A stretch of 22,750 bases of DNA, from NCBI GenBank assembly GCA_965651265.1, contig CBFGRV010000048.1, positions 1-22,750 of the forward strand. The letters are read 5' to 3'. Within the stretch, counting starts at the first letter, position 1; the number at the start of each line of letters is the position of its first letter. Positions 9,145 through 14,842 of the stretch are shown in pieces. The notes below the pieces were generated by a model. It was not told the origin of the DNA and searched no databases. It worked only from the letters and a program-made list of their open reading frames with translations. Position numbers and translations under genes: made by a program. This DNA is from CBFGRV01 sp965651265. Lineage in GTDB: Bacteria > Bacteroidota > Rhodothermia > Rhodothermales > VXPQ01.

Positions 9145-10506
9145 ATGAACACACGCTTTATGGCGCGACCTATCCTTTACTCGCTGGGACTTGTTTTGCT
9201 GTTGGGGAGCTGGGCGCCCGCGCAGCGCGATGCATCTCCTCGAGCCGCAAAGCCCGAAGATCTTTCCGAAACGGAGCGTTCGCTTGTCGCTTTCGTGGAG
9301 GCGCACAATGACGAAGCGTTGGCGCTGCTCGAGCGCGCTGTGAACATCAACAGCGGCACGATGAATTTCGAAGGCGTCCGCGAAGTCGGGCGACTGTTTC
9401 GCGAGCAGTTTGATGCACTCGGGTTCGAGACTCGCTGGAGCGATGGAGCGGAATGGGAACGTGCGGGTCAGTTAGTCGCGGAACGGGCCGGCGAGGGCCC
9501 GCACGTGCTCCTCATCGGGCATCTCGACACTGTGTTCGAACTCGACAGTCCCTTCCAGCAATTTGAGATGATCGATGACTCCACGGCACGTGGGCCGGGC
9601 ATCATCGACATGAAGGGAGGAAATGTGATCATCGTCCAGGCCCTGAAGGCGCTGGAGGCTGTGGGAGCACTGGACGATCTATACGTCACGGTCGTGCTCA
9701 TGGGAGATGAAGAGAAAAGTGGTCGGCCGCTCTCGGCCGCCCGTCGCGATTTGATCGAGGCCGCAAAAAGGGCAGACATTGCGATCGGGTTCGAGAATGG
9801 AGACAGCGACCCGCGAACGGCCGTCATCTCGCGGCGAGGATGGACAGGCTGGACACTCCGCACCCGTGGACGAGCCGCACACTCATCGCAGATTTTTCAG
9901 GAAGACGTGGGTGCCGGTGCAATCTACGAGGCGTCGCGCATCCTCCATCAGTTCTATGACGCGCTATCCGGTGAGGAAAATCTGACATTCAATCCCGGAT
10001 TGATGGCAGGCGGAACGGAAGTCGACTTCGAGCCGGACGCGGATCGGGTCGCGGCGAGCGGCAAGCTCAACATTATCGCGGAGCATGCGATCGTTTCCGG
10101 AGATCTACGCGCGCTCTCGGCCGAACAGCTGGCACGCGTAAAGGGCCGAATGGAGGAAATCGTTGCGAACGGCCTACCGCATACGTCGGCGGAGATCATA
10201 TTCGAGGACAGCTATCCGCCTCTGGCGCCGACTGATGGCAATCGCCGATTGCTGGCGCTGTACGACGAAATTAGCCGCGACCTCCGCCTCGGGCCGGTTG
10301 ATCCGGTCAATCCTCGCAACGCAGGAGCGGCGGATGTCTCCTTCACGGCGCCATACGTTGAGATGGCCATAGATGGCATCGGCCTGATGGGGTCGGGTGG
10401 CCATACGGTGGAGGAAACGGCCGATCTGCGTACGCTGGCTTCGCAAACGAAGCGGGCGGCCTTGCTTCTGTATCGCGTCGCGCAGGGGACGCTCGACGAC
10501 GCGTAA
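9145..10506 (+). CDS. M20-family metallopeptidase, carboxypeptidase G2 (glutamate carboxypeptidase) type, exported
   Basis: From ATG at 9145 the product is 453 residues with an N-terminal signal peptide ('LGLVLLLGSWAPAQ', cleavage near residue 27). The reading frame is open further upstream, but the earlier candidate starts would bury the signal peptide. The di-zinc site of CPG2-type enzymes is visible: H126 in 'GHLDTV', bridging D155 in 'GIIDMKGG', catalytic base E189 and ligand E190 in 'GDEEKSG', E217 in 'GFENGD' and H420 in 'GSGGHTVEE'. The lid/dimerisation domain lies about 230-340 and includes 'AAHSSQ'. The family hydrolyses C-terminal glutamate or similar amide bonds; the actual substrate here is unknown. 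It has no obvious functional link to the bacteriocin-like genes 265 bp downstream. Confidence 0.93.
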   Translation: MNTRFMARPILYSLGLVLLLGSWAPAQRDASPRAAKPEDLSETERSLVAFVEAHNDEALALLERAVNINSGTMNFEGVREVGRLFREQFDALGFETRWSDGAEWERAGQLVAERAGEGPHVLLIGHLDTVFELDSPFQQFEMIDDSTARGPGIIDMKGGNVIIVQALKALEAVGALDDLYVTVVLMGDEEKSGRPLSAARRDLIEAAKRADIAIGFENGDSDPRTAVISRRGWTGWTLRTRGRAAHSSQIFQEDVGAGAIYEASRILHQFYDALSGEENLTFNPGLMAGGTEVDFEPDADRVAASGKLNIIAEHAIVSGDLRALSAEQLARVKGRMEEIVANGLPHTSAEIIFEDSYPPLAPTDGNRRLLALYDEISRDLRLGPVDPVNPRNAGAADVSFTAPYVEMAIDGIGLMGSGGHTVEETADLRTLASQTKRAALLLYRVAQGTLDDA

Positions 10507-10587
10507 TGCCGGTAGCAGGCGAGATGCCCCGGAATCGCCGTATCGCTGGGCACCGCTGCAAGGCGAACGAGGGGCCGAAAAAAAACG

Positions 10588-10599
10588 ACCTCGTGAGGT
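10588..10599 (+). terminator. Weak bidirectional terminator-like element after the M20 gene
   Basis: Arms ACCT and AGGT enclose a CGTG loop. The stem is preceded by a run of eight A (10578-10585) and followed by TATGTTTT. The stem is very short (4-5 bp), so this is only a tentative terminator separating the peptidase gene from the peptide genes. Confidence 0.25.
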
Positions 10600-10605
10600 T
10601 ATGTT

Positions 10606-10633
10606 TTGACAGGCCAACGTGTCTATTTGTAAA
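10606..10633 (+). promoter_or_regulatory. Candidate promoter for the peptide locus
   Basis: TTGACA (10606-10611), a perfect sigma-70-like -35 box, is followed after 16 bases by TGTAAA (10628-10633), four of six matches to TATAAT. The stretch also contains TCTATTTG (10622-10629), close to the Bacteroidota -7 element TAnnTTTG, although its spacing to the TTTG at 10605 is too short for that class. It is the best promoter candidate between the peptidase gene and the first peptide. Confidence 0.35.
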
Positions 10634-10650
10634 AGGAGGATCCTCACCGA

Positions 10651-10791
10651 ATGCGGTTGAGGCCTCTGCATTCCGAGTGTCGGTTACGCGGCGCACCTGA
10701 GAATGGGCACGGGAATCCTGCGCAGCTGGAATGGCGCTCATCATATAACCAGATGAAGGGAGGTGATCAGGATGCGACGATTAACCAATGA
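10651..10791 (+). CDS. Possible 46-residue small ORF overlapping the start of the first peptide gene
   Basis: A 46-codon frame starts at ATG 10651, eleven bases after AAAAGGAGG (10631-10639), and ends at TGA 10789-10791, overlapping the first 20 bases of the peptide gene. Its product has no leader, signal or recognisable motif. It could be an upstream leader ORF that couples translation to the peptide gene, a decayed former peptide gene that kept its ribosome binding site, or chance. The strong SD is the only real support. Confidence 0.25.
   Translation: MRLRPLHSECRLRGAPENGHGNPAQLEWRSSYNQMKGGDQDATINQ
10758..10767 (+). promoter_or_regulatory. Near-perfect Shine-Dalgarno of peptide 1
   Basis: GGGAGGTGAT matches nine consecutive positions of the canonical SD and sits four bases before ATG 10772. 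This decides the start against the GTG at 10763, which lies inside the SD itself. Confidence 0.85.
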
Positions 10792-10975
10792 GGAACTGAT
10801 GCTGACGGGCGGTGAAACGAAGTGTGGCGATGGCGTCGAGACGGCGGTCGTTGAAGGGACCTGTGCGATTGCCGGTGCACTCATCGGATGGGCGATTTCA
10901 GGAGGCAATCCGATCGGTGGCGTCTATGGCGCGAAGTTGGGCTACACCGCTTGCAAATTGGCCTGTCACAGTTGA
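10772..10975 (+). CDS. Bacteriocin-like peptide 1 with double-glycine leader and four cysteines
   Basis: The product is 67 residues. The leader MRRLTNEELMLTGG has the (L)-(S/T)-x-x-E-(L)-x-x-x-x-GG form recognised by C39 peptidases, so cleavage is expected after residue 14. That leaves a 53-residue mature peptide starting ETKCG. It has cysteines at mature positions 4, 17, 47 and 51 (C-x12-C-x29-C-x3-C) and a Gly/Ala/Ile-rich centre with overlapping GxxxG motifs ('GALIG', 'GGVYG', 'GAKLG'). Net charge is about -1, unusual for bacteriocins. It is paralogous to the peptide encoded 62 bp downstream. A C39 exporter and a thioredoxin-fold protein in the same gene run fit leader removal and disulfide formation. 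Antimicrobial activity is inferred; a signalling peptide is the main alternative. Confidence 0.85.
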   Translation: MRRLTNEELMLTGGETKCGDGVETAVVEGTCAIAGALIGWAISGGNPIGGVYGAKLGYTACKLACHS

Positions 10976-11024
10976 TTCCGGCTACCGTGATGAGGGAGTG
11001 CACGGTTTGAACTCCAAAGTGCTC

Positions 11025-11034
11025 GAGGAGGTGA
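11025..11034 (+). promoter_or_regulatory. Near-perfect Shine-Dalgarno of peptide 2
   Basis: GAGGAGGTGA lies three bases before ATG 11038 and is as strong as the SD of peptide 1. Both peptide genes stand out from neighbours that have weak or no SD, which fits high translation of small precursor peptides. Confidence 0.85.
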
Positions 11035-11037
11035 ACG

Positions 11038-11238
11038 ATGAGAAAGCTTTCGAATACCGAAATGTCGATGCTCTCCGGCGGAGAGAGCAAGAATTGCGGC
11101 AACGCTGTCGAGAAGGCGGTCGTAATCCAGACGTGTAGCGTTGCCGGAGGATTGATCGGCCTGGCGTTTGGCGGAATTGGAACAGGCGTTGGATCGCTCC
11201 TGGCTGGAGCGGCCTGCCATTTCATTTGTGAGCACTGA
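11038..11238 (+). CDS. Bacteriocin-like peptide 2 with double-glycine leader and four cysteines
   Basis: The product is 66 residues. The leader MRKLSNTEMSMLSGG ends in GG at residue 15, leaving a 51-residue mature peptide starting ESKNCG. Cysteines fall at mature positions 5, 18, 45 and 49 (C-x12-C-x26-C-x3-C), the same pattern as peptide 1 with a three-residue shorter middle. Shared core positions include 'CG(D/N)xVExAVV', 'TC', 'AGxLIGxA' and the C-terminal 'AC...C'. The Gly-rich middle has GxxxG spacing ('GGLIG'). The pair looks like a tandem duplication that diverged, possibly into a two-component bacteriocin. A strong hairpin follows the stop by 13 bases. Confidence 0.85.
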   Translation: MRKLSNTEMSMLSGGESKNCGNAVEKAVVIQTCSVAGGLIGLAFGGIGTGVGSLLAGAACHFICEH

Positions 11239-11251
11239 CTACGGCGAGGAA

Positions 11252-11281
11252 GAAGGCGGCCGGCTCTTACCGGCCGCCTTC
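11252..11281 (+). terminator. 12-bp perfect hairpin between peptide and transport genes (terminator/attenuator-like)
   Basis: GAAGGCGGCCGG (11252-11263) pairs perfectly with CCGGCCGCCTTC (11270-11281) around the loop CTCTTA. No T-run follows, so it is not a standard intrinsic terminator. It more likely acts as a partial terminator or RNA-stabilising end that gives more peptide mRNA than transporter mRNA. The next gene begins only 16 bases later. Confidence 0.7.
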
Positions 11282-11297
11282 GCGCCCGGAACAACGG

Positions 11298-12767
11298 ATG
11301 CCATCGCTCGGAGCATATCTCGGACCCCTCTTCGCGCATGCCGCCAAGGCCAGGCTTCGCGAGACGAGTCGCAAGTGGCTTCCCCTCGTACTCATCTCTC
11401 GGGGGACGCTGTACCTGGTTACTATCGGATTTGGCTTCGCCCTGGGCCGATTTGCAGACCCGATAATGAGCGAGCTCGGGGCAAATCCGCTGGGTGACGT
11501 ACTCGGACGACACTTCGTACTCTTACTCCTCGGTCTCGCGGCGACCAGAGGATTCTTCCCGGCCCGGACGAGGCTAGACGTGGAGCCGTACAGGTACTAC
11601 CCGCTTTCACCATTCGGGGTCGGACTGGTAAGCGTCCTTGTAGATATACCACGTTGGCCGCTTCTGGCTTATGTGGCAGGGATTGTGGGCGTGGGCTTGT
11701 CGGATAGTCAGGGAGTCCCAGTTACCGGTGGGGCTGCCGTCGCGCTCGTGCTTCTTGGGGTATCTGCCAGTGCCCTTGGTAGCGCCTTTCGAGAGGCGCT
11801 AATCCACCGAGGCAAGTTCGTTCTGGTATCGGTGATTGTCGGTGTGCTGGCCATTCTGACAGACGGCCTGGCCGGCAGCGAGCTGCTCATCGTCATCTCG
11901 CAGAAGCTCTGGCTGTTTGTCCTGAGTGACGTGTGGGCCGGTGCCGTTGCACTCAGCATAGTAATGCTAGTCCTCCTCTTATGTGCGCGCGTAAGGAGTG
12001 CGGTAATAAAGGAAGGCCTGACGCATGAAATTCCAGGAATCGGAGGGGTGCCAAGCTGGACGGAGAGGGCGCTTACAGACTGGCGACCAGCCGGCAGACT
12101 GGCTCTCCTTGAGGCCCTTCTCCTATGGAGATGCCGGTATCCACGCAACCTGTTCCGCGGAATCGGCATCTTGCTCACACTTCTCGTCATCCTGGCCGCC
12201 CTGGACCCTGACGACTCGTATAGGTCCGTCACGACGCTATTCGTCACGGCAGGTCTCGCCGCCGCCTATGGTCAGTACATCTTCGCATGGAATAGTGACC
12301 ACATCGATGGTCTTCTCGCGCTTCCCATTCGGGCCGAAGTACAAATCGCGGGTCGGTGGATTCTGGGGAGTGTGCTTGCCCTAGTATCCGCATTGGCACT
12401 AGTGGGAGCGAATTTGTTATTCGGTTTCCTGGACATAGCGGAGTCTATCGCCATGTTGACCCTGACGGTGGGCGCTATTGTGCCGATCATGATATTCGCG
12501 TCGGCGCGAACGGCTCGTCCAGTCCGGCTCGATGCCTCCGGCTTTTCCAATCTGAGCGCGTTCTCGTGGTCATCGTACGCCGGATGCATGGCTCTTTGGT
12601 TCAGTACCGAGATTCTGCTCAGCTTCTCGTCTCATCGAATGGTTGCCATCCTGTACGGTGCGATCGGAGCCATTGGACTACTCGCATTGCGACCAGTCTT
12701 GCAGTTCCTTGGGCACGATATCGAACAACGAATTCCATCGATGGCCGAAAGGCTGCGCGCGGGCTAA
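11298..12767 (+). CDS. ABC-2 type permease, DUF5687-like membrane protein
   Basis: This 489-residue protein is polytopic, with about ten or more hydrophobic segments starting near residues 30, 70, 105, 145, 175, 215, 290, 320, 355, 385, 430 and 455. The segment 'YGQYIFAWNSDHIDGLL' (324-340) matches my memory of the conserved motif of the Bacteroidota permease family DUF5687. An ABC ATPase gene follows after 30 bp, the usual partner of such permeases. In this setting the pair may expel the mature peptides from the membrane and so give self-protection, as LanFEG-type transporters do. It could equally serve another efflux role. The family assignment is from memory and moderate; the membrane topology is clear. 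Confidence 0.75.
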   Translation: MPSLGAYLGPLFAHAAKARLRETSRKWLPLVLISRGTLYLVTIGFGFALGRFADPIMSELGANPLGDVLGRHFVLLLLGLAATRGFFPARTRLDVEPYRYYPLSPFGVGLVSVLVDIPRWPLLAYVAGIVGVGLSDSQGVPVTGGAAVALVLLGVSASALGSAFREALIHRGKFVLVSVIVGVLAILTDGLAGSELLIVISQKLWLFVLSDVWAGAVALSIVMLVLLLCARVRSAVIKEGLTHEIPGIGGVPSWTERALTDWRPAGRLALLEALLLWRCRYPRNLFRGIGILLTLLVILAALDPDDSYRSVTTLFVTAGLAAAYGQYIFAWNSDHIDGLLALPIRAEVQIAGRWILGSVLALVSALALVGANLLFGFLDIAESIAMLTLTVGAIVPIMIFASARTARPVRLDASGFSNLSAFSWSSYAGCMALWFSTEILLSFSSHRMVAILYGAIGAIGLLALRPVLQFLGHDIEQRIPSMAERLRAG

Positions 12768-12797
12768 AAAAGGTTAACCACGTCACCTCAAACGATC

Positions 12798-13532
12798 ATG
12801 CACCAGGCGCTTCTTCATATTACAAATGTCTCCAAGACGTACCCGTCAGGATTCAATTTGCGGATTGATCGCCTGGCTATCGAGGAGGGTGAACGTGTAG
12901 GCCTGGTGGGCAACAATGGTGCAGGAAAGACGACGATGATGCTTCTGACGCTCGGCCTTCTTGCGAAAGATGCCGGACAGATTCGAGTGAACGGCTTCGA
13001 CGTCCATGGTGGCATTCGATGGCGCCGGTTAACAGCGTCGTACCTGGGCGAGTCATCGCTCATCACTTTCCTGACTCCGCGCGAATACTGGGCGTTCGTG
13101 GCACGCGCTTATGAACTCAAGCCGGAGGAGCTGGAAGTGCGATTGGAAGAGTTCGAAGACTTTATCGAAGTACCCTCGAGCAAGGGAGGCAAGCTGATCC
13201 GGGAGCTCTCTGCAGGAAATCGAAAGAAGGTTGGACTGTTGGCGGCAATGCTCGTTCGACCAAGGCTGCTCGTGCTCGATGAGCCGTTTGCGAACCTCGA
13301 TCCGAGATCTCAAAACCAACTGCAAGGGCAGTTGCGAAGATTGAACGATGAGTTTGGATGTACGCTATTCATCTCGAGTCATGACCTACCGCACGTCGTC
13401 GAAGTCGGTAGACGCATAGTCGTCGTCGATAGGGGCCGCATCGTTCAGGATGCGCCCGTCTGCCCCGGCTCACTTCGGGATTTGAGGACCCTCTTAACGC
13501 GCTCAGAACCTGGAGCGCCGGCTCTGACGTGA
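12798..13532 (+). CDS. ABC transporter ATP-binding protein
   Basis: The 244-residue product is a single nucleotide-binding domain. It has Walker A 'GNNGAGKTT' (38-46), signature 'LSAGN' (137-141), Walker B 'LLVLDEP' with E162, D-loop 'NLDPR' and switch His195 in 'SSHD'. The Q-loop region reads 'YLGESS', so Glu85 stands near the usual Gln. It lies between the ABC-2 permease gene (30 bp upstream) and a membrane-protein gene (3 bp downstream), so it should power the permease. Substrate is inferred only from context: the two peptides or a related compound. Confidence 0.93.
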   Translation: MHQALLHITNVSKTYPSGFNLRIDRLAIEEGERVGLVGNNGAGKTTMMLLTLGLLAKDAGQIRVNGFDVHGGIRWRRLTASYLGESSLITFLTPREYWAFVARAYELKPEELEVRLEEFEDFIEVPSSKGGKLIRELSAGNRKKVGLLAAMLVRPRLLVLDEPFANLDPRSQNQLQGQLRRLNDEFGCTLFISSHDLPHVVEVGRRIVVVDRGRIVQDAPVCPGSLRDLRTLLTRSEPGAPALT

Positions 13533-13535
13533 GGA

Positions 13536-14213
13536 ATGCCTGCCGTCGCACAACCGACACGTGGGAGAGCAACACGGTGGGGAATGATACACATGCTCTT
13601 GCTCGCGGCAGGATACTGCTTGATCTACGGCGGGTTGTCGGGCCTGACGAACGAGTTCATCCTGACGGATAATCTGATGCGACAGGATTGGGCGGCCACT
13701 TACGACGAAAGCCAACTCGAGGTGATGCTCGTACAGCGACGCAAATGGACGCTCATAGGATACGCGATCCTGCCTGTAGTGCTTGGCCTGAAGATCTTCT
13801 TCACCGGGTTCTGTGTCATGGCGGCGAGCATCCTGTTGGATTGGGAGATCGATTTCCGGGATGTGATCGAGGTGGCCGTTCAAGCCGAGCTCGTTTTTGT
13901 GGCCGCGGCAATCTGCCAATTCCTCTGGGCGCTCTTTCTGCTCGACATCCAGTCGCTTTCCGACTACATGGCTTTCTATCCGCTTTCGGCTCTCGCACTG
14001 GTGAAGCTGGATTCCTCACAGCTCTGGATGGCATATGCGCTCAAGTCGATGAATGTGTTTGAAGTCGGGTATGTCACAGCCCTCTGTTGGGGGCTTGTCC
14101 GCATCAGCAAAGATCGCGTAAGCCGAGTCGTGACCATCGTGACATCGGGGTATGGGACCGGACTGCTGCTCTTGATCTGCGCAGTGACGTTCCTGAGCCT
14201 GTTTGTCTTATAA
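13536..14213 (+). CDS. Polytopic membrane protein of the bacteriocin-like locus, family not identified
   Basis: The 225-residue product has five or six hydrophobic segments (about 17-37, 72-100, 108-137, 142-157, 172-190, 198-225) and a polar loop at 38-70. Its pattern 'LGLKIFFTG', 'VAVQAELVFVAA', 'YPLSALALV' and 'YALKSMNVFEVGY' resembles uncharacterised membrane proteins I recall from Bacteroidota, but I cannot name a family. The start 3 bp after the ATPase stop, with GAGGA ahead of ATG, shows co-translation with the ABC genes. Position between the ABC pair and the redoxin suggests an immunity or accessory maturation role. No catalytic motif is visible. Confidence 0.8.
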   Translation: MPAVAQPTRGRATRWGMIHMLLLAAGYCLIYGGLSGLTNEFILTDNLMRQDWAATYDESQLEVMLVQRRKWTLIGYAILPVVLGLKIFFTGFCVMAASILLDWEIDFRDVIEVAVQAELVFVAAAICQFLWALFLLDIQSLSDYMAFYPLSALALVKLDSSQLWMAYALKSMNVFEVGYVTALCWGLVRISKDRVSRVVTIVTSGYGTGLLLLICAVTFLSLFVL

Positions 14214-14235
14214 AAGGACCCAGATTGCAGAGTGG

Positions 14236-14829
14236 ATGATGAGGCGGACGATCTTTTTTCTTTTCTGCGTGGGCATTTTCGGGGCGATCGCCTGGTTGAG
14301 CTTATCGGTGTTGTCCATCGTAAGCGAGCGAAAGGCCGTGTCAGAGCGGGTGCAATTCCTTCCATCGACGACGTGGACGTCGCTCAATGGTCACCATATC
14401 TCGTTGAATGAGACCACAACTCAAGGCACGATCCTGCTCTTTTTCACTACAACCTGCCCGTTCTGTCGCACAGAGATCGAGGACTTGATCAAAGATATCG
14501 ATCGATTCACAGACACGCGCATCGTCCTATTATCCGGCGAGCCCCAGGCGTCGCTGGAGGAATACGCGACTGAACTTGGGATTAACGGAGTGGGCAACAT
14601 CGACGTGGTAGTTGACGAAGGACACTCGCTGGCAAGTCACTTTGGGATTGAAAGGGTTCCGACGACGTTCGTGTACTCCGCAGATGGCCGACTACTCGAT
14701 CGTTTCGATGGAATGGTCCATCCAAAAATTCTCTTCGAATCGCTCGTTCGACCATCGCCTGATAGTCAAAGTCTAGGTGGAGCTAGGGAAGACGAGGCGG
14801 CCGTTCTGAGTGAGACGGTAGGTCCTTAG
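14236..14829 (+). CDS. Membrane-anchored thioredoxin-fold (TlpA/DsbE-like) protein with CPFC site
   Basis: From ATG 14236 the product is 197 residues. One N-terminal membrane segment (5-29) is followed by a periplasmic thioredoxin fold. The active site is 'TTCPFC' (Cys74, Cys77) and the cis-proline loop is 'RVPTTF' (Pro142). A TTG codon at 14203 would extend the frame into the previous gene and is less likely; ATG 14239 is equally possible. Family members reduce, oxidise or isomerise disulfides on the outer face of the inner membrane. Both co-encoded peptides have four cysteines, so a role in forming or proofreading their disulfides is the simplest inference. It ends 13 bp before the C39 exporter gene. 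Confidence 0.9.
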   Translation: MMRRTIFFLFCVGIFGAIAWLSLSVLSIVSERKAVSERVQFLPSTTWTSLNGHHISLNETTTQGTILLFFTTTCPFCRTEIEDLIKDIDRFTDTRIVLLSGEPQASLEEYATELGINGVGNIDVVVDEGHSLASHFGIERVPTTFVYSADGRLLDRFDGMVHPKILFESLVRPSPDSQSLGGAREDEAAVLSETVGP

Positions 14830-14842
14830 GCTCATCCTGATC

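Noticed and set aside
10649..10673. Hairpin with arms GAATGC and GCATTC over the small ORF start
   Set aside because: The stem is only 6 bp with a 13-base loop; too weak to claim as a riboregulator.
10174..10744. Overlapping minus-strand frames of 113-165 codons near the end of the M20 gene
   Set aside because: They are mostly complementary to the M20 coding region, have Arg/Ser-rich composition and no start context.
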